From Methylocystis sp. IM3 (GTDB lineage Bacteria > Pseudomonadota > Alphaproteobacteria > Rhizobiales > Beijerinckiaceae), in contig NZ_JBBPBZ010000002.1 of assembly GCF_038070105.1 (NCBI RefSeq), forward strand, positions 674,501 through 738,500: a DNA stretch of 64,000 nucleotides, given 5' to 3'. Within the stretch, counting starts at the first letter, position 1; each line of letters opens with the position of its first letter. Position numbers and translations under genes: made by a program. Positions 53,115 to 60,432 of the stretch are shown here, piece by piece. The notes beneath the pieces were generated by a model, which was not told the origin of the DNA, ran no database searches, and was given only the letters and a program-made list of their open reading frames with translations.

Positions 53115-54165
53115 AGATCGGGAAAGCCGTCAGAACCGAATAACCCTTTGCTCGCCGCTTGTCATGTATGATGACCACTGCGGCGCCATAGGTCGTTCTG
53201 AAGAATATCGGAGCGTTCCGTTTCCAAGAGTCAACAGTGTAGGCTTCTCTACCTGTAGGCGAGCCAAAAAATGCCTTCAGCGCCACGCGCCGCAGCCGCG
53301 GCGCCGCGACTTCGGTCAAAACGTCAAGATTGCGAGAGAGGATAGAGTTAATTAGCTTGTTCGCGGCTTCGACTGAAGGAAAAGTTCCTGCGCGAGTATC
53401 GGTTTCGAAAAATATTCCCAGACGGTCTTCATAGGAATCACGGATTCTGGCTCGCAGCCAATCATCAGTCCGATTAACATGGTCTTTGATTGCATGGCCC
53501 TTACGTGCGCCATCCTCTTCATCCAGCAGGTCAACAATGAAGTCGCCGATACGTTGGATAAAGCTTCCGATCCCGACGTCGCTCGCAATATTCGGATCGA
53601 CATTCAGCGCCGTTTGACCCGCCCCCGGATCGAGCAACGAGACGCTTCCAGTAACGCCGCCCCCGCCTCCACCCCCGCCATTCGTCCACTGCCCACCCTC
53701 GGGCGAGCCCGCCGGCGCGCGCGGCTGGCGGCGCGTAGCGGGCCTCGAAGCCGTTGCCCCTCTTCGCGAAAAATGCGTCCTTTGGCGCCGGCCCGTAGCC
53801 CAGGGCCTCGCGCTGCTCGTCGAGCGTGAGGAAAGCCGCCCGCCCGACGCGCTCCCATTCGCTGGCGCGTTCGGCGGCGAGCGCCTCCAGCCGGTCGGCG
53901 TTGTAATCGAAGCGGAAGGCTTCGAAGCCCGGTTGCAGCCAGCCCTGAAAACTCTTCTGCACGCGGGTGATGAGCGGCAGCACCGTCTGGCCCCAGAAGG
54001 CGCGATTGGCCTCGCTGTAATTTGAGAACGTGTTGTCGCCCGGTAGCCCCAGCAGCAGCGGCGGCACGCCAAAGGCGAGCGCGAACAGCTTGATATGCAG
54101 GATGGGCTCGACGCCTTCGCCCTGCATCTCGTAGCGCGCGTCGGCGCCTTCCTACAATGGAAGGG
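53107..54165 (-). pseudogene. cassette 3: portal fragment and RNase A-like toxin domain, out of frame
   Basis: The portal part covers residues about 157-177 joined in frame to about 289-405 (KLF then ALAFGVPPLLLG, so 111 residues are missing). After residue 405 a 2-base loss (GGCTGGCGGCGCG versus GGCTGGCTCGGCGCG) shifts the frame, so the linker RAPAGSPEGGQWTNGGGG and the toxin (GHAIKDHVNRTDDWLRARIR ... GYSVLTAFPIFD) are read in another frame. The toxin domain itself is intact. It cannot give a full fusion unless repaired by recombination, so it is a silent copy. Confidence 0.8.
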
Positions 54166-54220
54166 ATCCGGACTCCCCTCCTTACGGTCAAAGTTTTCGC
54201 GGGCATTCGCGGCAGTCACT

Positions 54221-54580
54221 TCATTGCGCCGCCGCACGAACCATGTCTTGAATTATGGCGAAAACGCGGTTGAAGATAATGAAATAGGGGTGTTCTCCAC
54301 TTGTATTGCGTCGGGTCGAAAAAAATACACGCGTTGGTTCAAGGCTCATCCAGAGTTCTTCGAGGGTCCTCCCTGCTTCGGGGCTGGCCAAAATCGCACC
54401 GAGGTATTGCTCTACAGCCTGGAGGCTGGTCTTGTCATAAGACGACAGGGCTGCCTTGACCGCCCATTCAAGCTGACCTTCGGGCGTGTCCGGAGTAGCG
54501 GTGTGTTTGGCTTGATATGTCAGCCACACATCCAGGCCAGTACATAAGCCTTCAAGCTCCGGCGGCATTTTCGTTTGCAT
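54221..54580 (-). CDS. immunity-like protein 2 (paired with RNase A-like cassette 2)
   Basis: A 119-residue protein starting 15 bp after the cassette 2 toxin stop. Pattern PELEGLCTGLDVWL, LQAVEQYLGAILASPEAGRT, LEELWMSLEPTRVFFSTRRN aligns with the other immunity-like paralogues, with overall divergence. Small, soluble, intact. Likely a cognate inhibitor of the toxin upstream (inferred). Confidence 0.7.
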   Translation of the reverse strand: MQTKMPPELEGLCTGLDVWLTYQAKHTATPDTPEGQLEWAVKAALSSYDKTSLQAVEQYLGAILASPEAGRTLEELWMSLEPTRVFFSTRRNTSGEHPYFIIFNRVFAIIQDMVRAAAQ

Positions 54581-54595
54581 GAAGATTTTCCGAGT

Positions 54596-55744
54596 TCAAT
54601 AATAGGGGAACGCCGTTGTTATCGAATAGCCCTTTTTCGAGTTTTTGTCTTGCACGATGACAACTGCTGCGCCGTATGTCGTTCGGTAAAAAATTGGGGC
54701 TGCGCGTCGTCTGGGAGCCAAAGTGTAGGCTTCCCGTCCAGTAGGAGACGCGAAACGACGATTTATTCGCTTGGGCCCCCAAATCCACCCCCTCGCAATG
54801 TCCTCGACGGTTTCCCGATTCGCTGAAATGACCGCGTTTATTAGCTTGTTCGCACTCTCTAACGACGCGAAAGAGCCCGCTCTCGTATCCATTTCGGCAA
54901 CGCCCCACCATTTTTCCTTATAGGAGTCCCTGATTCGATCGCGGAGCTGTTCATCGGTCCTGCCGACGTGGTCCCGTATCGCGTGTCCGTTATGTACTCC
55001 TCCTTCCTCGTCAAGCAAGTTGACAAGAAAATCTGCAACCTCATGAGTTAGATTCCCGAGAGCGTCACTTATGACATTCGGATCGACATTCAGCGCCGTT
55101 TGATCTGCGCCCGGATCGAGCAACGAGACGCTTCCGGTAACGCCGCCCCCACCTCCGCCACCCCCGCCACTCGTCCACTGCCCACCCTCGGCCGACCCCG
55201 CCGGGACGCGCGGCTGGCTCGGCGAGTAGCGAGCCTCGAAGCCGTTGCCCCATTTCGTGAAAAACGCATCCTTCGGCGCCGGCCCGTAGCCCAGGGCCTC
55301 GCGCTGCTCGTCGAGCGTGAGGAAAGCCGCCCCGCCGACGCGCTCCCATTCGCTGGCGCGTTCGGCGGCGAGCGCCTCCAGCCGGTCGGCGTTGTAATCG
55401 AAGCGGAACGGCGCGAACCCCGGTTGCAGCCAGCCCTGAAAACTCTTCTGCACGCGGGTCACGAGGGGGAGAACTGTCTGGCGCCAGAAGGCGCGATTGG
55501 CCTCGCTGTAATTTGAGAACGTGTTGTCGCCGGGCAGTCCCAGGAGCAGCGGCGGCACGCCGAAGGCGAGCGCGATCTCGCGCGCGGCGCTGGCTTTGGA
55601 TTCGGCGAAATCCATGTCCTTCGGCGAGAGCGACAAGGCCTTCCAGTCGAGCCCGCCTTCGAGCAGAAGGGGGCGTCCGGCGTTGTCGGCGCCGGAGAAG
55701 TTTTCTTCGAGTTCCTGCTTGAGGCGCGCGGCTGAAGGCCGCAT
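54596..55744 (-). CDS. cassette 2: portal C-terminal fragment fused to intact RNase A-like toxin
   Basis: A 382-codon open frame. Residues about 8-170 equal portal residues about 239-401 with few changes. Then comes the linker RVPAGSAEGGQWTSGGGG (about 179-201) and a complete RNase A-like domain: GHAIRDHVGRTDEQLRDRIR (about 253-272, catalytic-type His and Arg), SFASLESANKLINAVI, FASPTGREAY, IFYRTTYGAAVVIV and GYSITTAFPYY at the end. This matches the bacterial CdiA-CT RNase A-like family. The ATG is not preceded by a clear site and the portal N-terminus is absent, so it is probably an unexpressed tip awaiting recombination. Confidence 0.85.
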   Translation of the reverse strand: MRPSAARLKQELEENFSGADNAGRPLLLEGGLDWKALSLSPKDMDFAESKASAAREIALAFGVPPLLLGLPGDNTFSNYSEANRAFWRQTVLPLVTRVQKSFQGWLQPGFAPFRFDYNADRLEALAAERASEWERVGGAAFLTLDEQREALGYGPAPKDAFFTKWGNGFEARYSPSQPRVPAGSAEGGQWTSGGGGGGGGGVTGSVSLLDPGADQTALNVDPNVISDALGNLTHEVADFLVNLLDEEGGVHNGHAIRDHVGRTDEQLRDRIRDSYKEKWWGVAEMDTRAGSFASLESANKLINAVISANRETVEDIARGWIWGPKRINRRFASPTGREAYTLAPRRRAAPIFYRTTYGAAVVIVQDKNSKKGYSITTAFPYY

Positions 55745-55951
55745 TTAATTGTCGAGGAGCGCCCTGTTTAAGAAGCACGCGGCGTTGTGGGTGCCTAAGG
55801 CGTCCCCGGCTGGGGGCTGCGCTCGCTCACGATACAATCGCTGAACCATCTCTCCCGAGCTTGAGGAGCGGTCTTGCTTCAATTTCGATTCATCGTCCAG
55901 AGCTGGTCTCTGCCCATCGCTTGCGCTGGCATCATGCGCTTTTCTTTTCAA
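55745..55951 (-). pseudogene. portal scrap preceding cassette 2
   Basis: The last ~17 codons (GTHNAACFLNRALLDN) correspond to portal residues 198-213 (DTHNAASFWNKALLDN), then a stop replaces the continuation and 24 portal residues are missing before cassette 2 begins. The rest of the small frame is unrelated and is probably not a gene. Confidence 0.6.
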
Positions 55952-56160
55952 TTACCCGCAAGACCGCCCTGAAAACGAATAAGATGCTGGGCTCCTTTGA
56001 CGGAGATTTGGAATAAGGTGAGAATTGAATACGAGGATTAGTATTCCGCCATAGCTCTTGCAATTTTTCCGCAGCATCCGGCCCCTGAAGTATGGAAATC
56101 AGAAAATCTCTCAGCACGGTCAGGTCCGAGCTATCGAGGCCTTGAAGGCGCGCCCGGTCG
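55932..56160 (-). pseudogene. truncated immunity-like remnant
   Basis: Reads LQGLDSSDLTVLRDFLISIL then QGPDAAEKLQELWRNTNPRI, homologous to the C-terminal two thirds of immunity-like protein 1 (LEGYDRNDLVILKVFLKDVL, NAAGELQKLW). The N-terminal third is missing. Just upstream (about 56165-56200) is a ~35-bp scrap similar to the portal around residues 249-260, so a portal/toxin tip once lay here and has been deleted. Confidence 0.6.
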
Positions 56161-56217
56161 TTCCAGCAGCAGCGGACCCCGCATTGTCGGCGCCCAATGC
56201 CGCGGCTTCAGCCACTA

Positions 56218-56562
56218 TCAGGTGAGCTTCTTTTCAATCGTCTGCAACACCCGAGTGAAGACTTGAACCATAGGCGGTTGTTTATCAGGCGCGCCAGGCC
56301 TGGAAAAGAACTCATATCGGGGACGCATGTCTTTCCAAAGTTTTTGTAGCTCGCCGGCGGCGTTAGGACTCTGCAGCACATCCTTCAAGAAAACTTTCAA
56401 GATCACTAAATCATTTCGATCATAACCTTCAAGGCCGTAATTGATGGCGCCGTCGAGAAATACCTCGAAATCGCTGTGGGATTTCCGTGGAATATCCCGG
56501 CAGAGCGCGACCTCAAGACCAACGCAAAATCCCTCGAACTGTTCCGGAGGCGTTTTTCTCAT
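56218..56562 (-). CDS. immunity-like protein 1 (paired with cassette 1)
   Basis: A 114-residue protein from the ATG at 56562, 4 bp after the cassette 1 toxin stop. MRKTPPEQFEGFCVGLEVAL, DLVILKVFLKDVLQSPNAAG, ELQKLWKDMRPRYEFFSRPG and a helical end define the same family as immunity-like 2 and 3. Intact although its toxin partner has lost the catalytic half, as expected for a retained protective gene. Confidence 0.7.
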   Translation of the reverse strand: MRKTPPEQFEGFCVGLEVALCRDIPRKSHSDFEVFLDGAINYGLEGYDRNDLVILKVFLKDVLQSPNAAGELQKLWKDMRPRYEFFSRPGAPDKQPPMVQVFTRVLQTIEKKLT

Positions 56563-56566
56563 GGCT

Positions 56567-57125
56567 TTATTCCTCAATGTCAAAGAAAGGGAATGCTGTG
56601 ATGATCGAGTACCCTTTTGTGACGTTAGGGTTCCTAAAAACCACGACGGCGGCTCCAAAGGTCTCGCGAAATCCTATGGACGCACCTGGATCCCATGGGC
56701 GATCGGTGAACGCTTCGGAGCCAGTTGGCGACGTGAACCATTTGTTGAGCCTCGCCTTGCGCACCCTTCCCTCCACAACTTCTGCGACCATAGAGGCGTT
56801 TTCAGCCAAAACGGAATTTACAAGCTTATTTGCCGCGGCAAGCGAGGGAAAGGAAAGCCGCCCGTCCGACGCGCTCCCATTCGCTGGCGCGTTCGGCGGC
56901 GAGGGCCTCGAGCCGGTCGGCGTTGAATCGAAGCGGAAGGGTTCGAAGCCCGGTTGCAGCCAGCCCTGAAAGCTCTTCTGCACGCGAGTGACGAGCGGCA
57001 GCACCGTCTGGTGCCAGAAGGCGCGATTGGCCTCGCTGTAATTTGCGAAGGCGTTGTCGCCCGGTAGCCCCAGCAGCAGCGAGCTGAAGGTGAAAGCGAT
57101 CTCGCGCGCGGGGCTGGCTTAGATT
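56567..57125 (-). pseudogene. cassette 1: portal fragment fused to a half RNase A-like toxin
   Basis: Portal residues about 281-371 (from ESKAS to RAAFLSL) with a one-base deletion at the FDYNAD codons (GTTGAATCG versus GTTGTAATCG) that shifts the frame. The sequence then passes directly into the second half of an RNase A-like domain (FPSLAAANKLVNSVLAENAS ... GFRETFGAAVVVF ... GYSIITAFPFFDIEE). The linker and the His-containing first half are deleted, apparently at a short TTTCC repeat, so the toxin cannot be active. Confidence 0.75.
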
Positions 57126-57175
57126 CAAAATCTGGGTCTGTGGAGGCGGAGAAGGACGTTTTGAGGCTTCCGCGA

Positions 57176-57412
57176 CTAGTCCCAGTGAGTGCTGATCAAA
57201 TCGTACAACAACTTTTCGTCCGTTTCCACATCTTCTTTGCCGACGAAATAGCTGAATTCGAAGTGGTCGACAAAAAACGTTACTTCGACTCTGCAACCGA
57301 CCAAATCGAATGAGACCTCCAACCCGTCATCTACCTGCTGTTGTATTCTGTATTTGATTCGTTTGTCCCTCAAAAACGAGAGGAATTCAAGCATGCCTTC
57401 CAAGCCCTTCAT
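57176..57412 (-). CDS. immunity-like protein A, cognate of the expressed portal toxin tip
   Basis: A 78-residue acidic protein (MKGLEGMLEFLSFLRDKRIK, then beta-rich VSFDLVGCRVEVTFFVDHFE, ending LLYDLISTHWD). It starts 12 bp after the portal-toxin stop. It is unrelated to immunity-like proteins 1-3, just as the portal's own tip is unrelated to the RNase A-like tips. Size, charge, position and the matched change with the toxin are the case for immunity; no biochemical family known to me. Confidence 0.65.
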   Translation of the reverse strand: MKGLEGMLEFLSFLRDKRIKYRIQQQVDDGLEVSFDLVGCRVEVTFFVDHFEFSYFVGKEDVETDEKLLYDLISTHWD

Positions 57413-57424
57413 GACGGCCTCCAG

Positions 57425-58960
57425 TTACTTCCTGAATCGATCTTCGTTTAAAAGCTTTTTGCATTTCTTGGCGACCGCGTCACCGCTTTTGGCCTGTTCA
57501 AGGACTTCTCGGACCATGGAGCTCAAAAGCTGTCCGGGCAGCTCGCTGTTTATCGAACCGACGCAGTAATTCGAAACAAAATCCTGCACCGTCATATCAA
57601 GCTGCTCTGGCTTGAATCCGCCCGCAAGCCGTAACAGATCACTGCTGCTAGGGCTCTCTTTATCGCTGTTACTCCCGCCTCCACCCCCGCCACTCGTCCA
57701 CTGCCCACCCTCGGGCGAGCCCGCCGGCGCGCGCGGCTGGCTCGGCGCGTAGCGGGCCTCGAAGCCGTTGCCCCTTTTTGCGAAAAATGCGTCCTTTGGC
57801 GCCGGCCCGTAGCCCAGGGCCTCGCGCTGCTCGTCGAGCGTAAGGAAAGCAGCCCCGCCGACGCGCTCCCATTCGCTGGCGCGTTCGGCGGCGAGCGCCT
57901 CCAGCCGGTCGGCGTTGTAATCGAAGCGGAACGGCGCGAACCCCGGTTGCAGCCAGCCCTGAAAACTCTTCTGCACACGTGAGACGAGCGGCAGCACCGT
58001 CTGGCGCCAGAAGGCGCGATTGGCCTCGCTGTAATTTGCAAAGGTGTTGTCGCCGGGCAGTCCCAGGAGCAGCGGCGGCACGCCGAAGGCGAGGGCGATC
58101 TCGCGCGCGGCGCTGGCTTTGGATTCGGCGAAATCCATGTCCTTGGGCGAGAGCGACAAGGCTTTCCAGTCGAGGCCCCCTTCGAGCAGCAGCGGGCGTC
58201 CGGCGTTGTCGGCGCCGGAGAAATTTTCTTCGAGTTCCTGCTTGAGCCGGGTGAACTGTTCGTCCGTCAGATGGGCGTTGTCGGGTCCGGCGTAGACCAG
58301 CGCGCCGGAGGGCCGCGCGGAATTGTCGAGCAGCGCCTTGTTCCAGAAGCTCGCGGCGTTGTGCGTATCGAGAGCGACCTGCGCGGCGGCGAGCGGCGCG
58401 AAGCCGTAATAGTCGTCGAGCGGGTTGAACAGCTTGATATGCAGGATGGGCTCGACGCCCTCGCCCTGCATCTCGTAGCGCGCGTCGGCGCCCTGCGCCC
58501 GATAGACAAAGGCGGCGGGCCAGCCGTTTCGACCGGGCTCGACGCTCATGCGATCGGGACGCAGCGCGTAAAGCTCGCGCAACTGCCCGTCGAGCATGAT
58601 CGACTCGATATAGGCGTTGCCATAGAGCAGCAGATTGGCGCAGATCGCCTCGATGAAGGAGACGCTGGTGTCGGCGGGGTTTGGCCGTTCGATCAACGCC
58701 AGCAGCGGATGATCGACGAGCTCCTCTCGGCCCTCATACATGAGCCAGGGAACGGAGGCCGCGGCTTCCGCCACCATGCGCACGCAGCGATGGCAGACGG
58801 CGTTGCGTTCATAGCCTTCGCGCGTCATAGCCGCGCTGTTGCGCGCGGTCCAGTGCGGGGCGCCGATCGAATGCATGGCGAGGAGTTTCGCGGCGCGCGA
58901 GGATTTGACGTCGCGCGCAGGCGCCGCCGCGCCGAAGAGGCGCGTCAGAAGAGAGGTCAT
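57425..58960 (-). CDS. GTA portal protein (g3) with C-terminal toxin-like domain
   Basis: 511 residues from the ATG at 58960. Residues 1-400 are a phage portal of the HK97 gp3 type: RNSAAMTREGYERNAVCHRC, LLYGNAYIESIMLDG, LFNPLDDYYGFAPLAAAQVA, FGVPPLLLGLPGDNTFANYS, QREALGYGPAPKD. It makes the DNA channel of the head. Residues 401-440 form a linker, YAPSQPRAPAGSPEGGQW then a glycine run. Residues 441-511 are an extra domain (DLLRLAGGFKPEQLDMTVQD, NYCVGSINSELPGQL, AKKCKKLLNEDRFRK) that resembles C-terminal toxin modules of Rhs/polymorphic systems but that I cannot name. RcGTA-type portals lack it. An immunity-like gene follows. Confidence 0.85.
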   Translation of the reverse strand: MTSLLTRLFGAAAPARDVKSSRAAKLLAMHSIGAPHWTARNSAAMTREGYERNAVCHRCVRMVAEAAASVPWLMYEGREELVDHPLLALIERPNPADTSVSFIEAICANLLLYGNAYIESIMLDGQLRELYALRPDRMSVEPGRNGWPAAFVYRAQGADARYEMQGEGVEPILHIKLFNPLDDYYGFAPLAAAQVALDTHNAASFWNKALLDNSARPSGALVYAGPDNAHLTDEQFTRLKQELEENFSGADNAGRPLLLEGGLDWKALSLSPKDMDFAESKASAAREIALAFGVPPLLLGLPGDNTFANYSEANRAFWRQTVLPLVSRVQKSFQGWLQPGFAPFRFDYNADRLEALAAERASEWERVGGAAFLTLDEQREALGYGPAPKDAFFAKRGNGFEARYAPSQPRAPAGSPEGGQWTSGGGGGGSNSDKESPSSSDLLRLAGGFKPEQLDMTVQDFVSNYCVGSINSELPGQLLSSMVREVLEQAKSGDAVAKKCKKLLNEDRFRK

Positions 58961-59010
58961 GAGATGGGCCCTGAAAGGAAGAGGCGGGGGGCGGCGATAA
59001 ACTAAAGGGG

Positions 59011-60432
59011 TTACATGCGCCGCATGCGCGGCTCGGGCGCCTTGGGCGTCAGGGCAAGGGCGCTCACCGCCCAGACCAGCGCGTCGAGGCGGTCGGGCGA
59101 GCGGCCGGAAGAGAGGCCGTCGAGGCCGAAGTCGCACATTTCGTCTTCGAGCGCGGGAAAGGCGCCGACATGTCGGACCCGGCCCTGCTCATAGAGCTGC
59201 GCCACCGGCGCGGCGCGCAGATATTTGCCGCGCGTGGCGCGCACCATGGTCACGGGCGCGGCGGGGTCCGCTTCGTTCAGTACGGCGCGCACCATTTCAC
59301 CGCCCTGGTTCACTTCGGCGATGAGCGCGTCGGCGGAAAGCCTGTGATAGAGCGCGATCGCCGCTTGCGCCCATTGCGCCGGCCGGGCGGCCGCGAGGGT
59401 CTGATCGCCGAGCACATAGACGAGCCCCGCCGCATCCTCGCCAGCGGCGACGATGCCGCAGTTATCGGCGCGCTTGCCCGAGCTCGCCGGCGGATCGACG
59501 GCGACGACGATGCGCGACAACGCCGGCGCGGCGGCGACGCGCGTGGCCTCCATCATGTCGCGGGTCCAGAGCGCGTCCCGGCGCTCCTCGATGATCTCGC
59601 CGTCGAGCTCCTGGCGCCCGAGCCGCGTGCCGGCATATTGCGCGACGACGCTTTCGAGAAAGGAGGGCGCGAGATTGGCGGCGTTCTCGCGCGTCAGGGC
59701 CCGCGTCACGGCGGTCTTCGGATGCGCGAGCAATTCCTTGAGAATGGGCGTCGGGCGCGGCGTCGTCGTCACGAGCTGGCGCGGCCAGTCGCCGAGACGC
59801 AGGCCGAATTGCAGCATGTCCCATGTCTCCCTCGCATAGCGCCATTTGGCGAGTTCGTCGCACCAGGCGGCGTGGAACTGCGGGCCGCGCAGGCTTTCCG
59901 GGTCTTCGGCCGAAAAAGCCTGGGCGACGGCGCCTGTGTCCCACAGAAGCCGGCGGCGCGAGCTTTCCCACCGGGGCCGGTCGCGCTTGTCGTGCACGGC
60001 AAGAAGGCCGGACACGCCCTCGATCATCACGTCGCGCACGTCGGCGGCGGTTTCGCCGATGAGCGCGATGCGCGCCGCCGGGCGGACGGCGAATTGCGCG
60101 CGTCCGAGCGCCAGCGCCTTCACCCATTCCGCGCCGGCGCGCGTCTTGCCGGCTCCGCGCCCCCCGAGAATGAGCCAGACCCGCCAGGGGTCGCCGTCCG
60201 GCGCGAGGTCCGGCGGCCACTGGTCCTTGCGGGCGACGAATTCCCAGTCGCGCAGAAGCGCGGCCAGTTCGCGGCGGCTGAAATCCCCGAGCGCCTCATC
60301 CAGGCGGCCCTTCGCCGCGCAGGCGCTCAAGGCGTCGAGCAAGCTCCGCGCGGAGTTCGGCCAATTCTCGGGGCGGATCGGCGCTGTCGTCTCTGTCGTC
60401 ATCGTCGCTCGTTGCATTGCCCCTTTGCGCAT
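59011..60432 (-). CDS. terminase large subunit (g2)
   Basis: Up to 473 residues; the first ATGs are close together (codons 1, 6 and 11). ATPase with Walker A LILGGRGAGKTRAGAEW (about 88-104), VTTTPRP coupling motif, and nuclease domain with VVAVDPPASSGKRADNCGIV, EVNQGGEMV and PDRLDALVWA (acidic residues). It packages DNA into heads. The sequence overlaps g1 at its 5' end. Confidence 0.95.
   Translation of the reverse strand: MRKGAMQRATMTTETTAPIRPENWPNSARSLLDALSACAAKGRLDEALGDFSRRELAALLRDWEFVARKDQWPPDLAPDGDPWRVWLILGGRGAGKTRAGAEWVKALALGRAQFAVRPAARIALIGETAADVRDVMIEGVSGLLAVHDKRDRPRWESSRRRLLWDTGAVAQAFSAEDPESLRGPQFHAAWCDELAKWRYARETWDMLQFGLRLGDWPRQLVTTTPRPTPILKELLAHPKTAVTRALTRENAANLAPSFLESVVAQYAGTRLGRQELDGEIIEERRDALWTRDMMEATRVAAAPALSRIVVAVDPPASSGKRADNCGIVAAGEDAAGLVYVLGDQTLAAARPAQWAQAAIALYHRLSADALIAEVNQGGEMVRAVLNEADPAAPVTMVRATRGKYLRAAPVAQLYEQGRVRHVGAFPALEDEMCDFGLDGLSSGRSPDRLDALVWAVSALALTPKAPEPRMRRM

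Noticed and set aside
52305..57125. assembly duplication of the portal gene
   Set aside because: The copies differ in deletions, frameshifts, joined toxin and immunity genes, so they are not one sequence misassembled repeatedly, although read-level confirmation would help.
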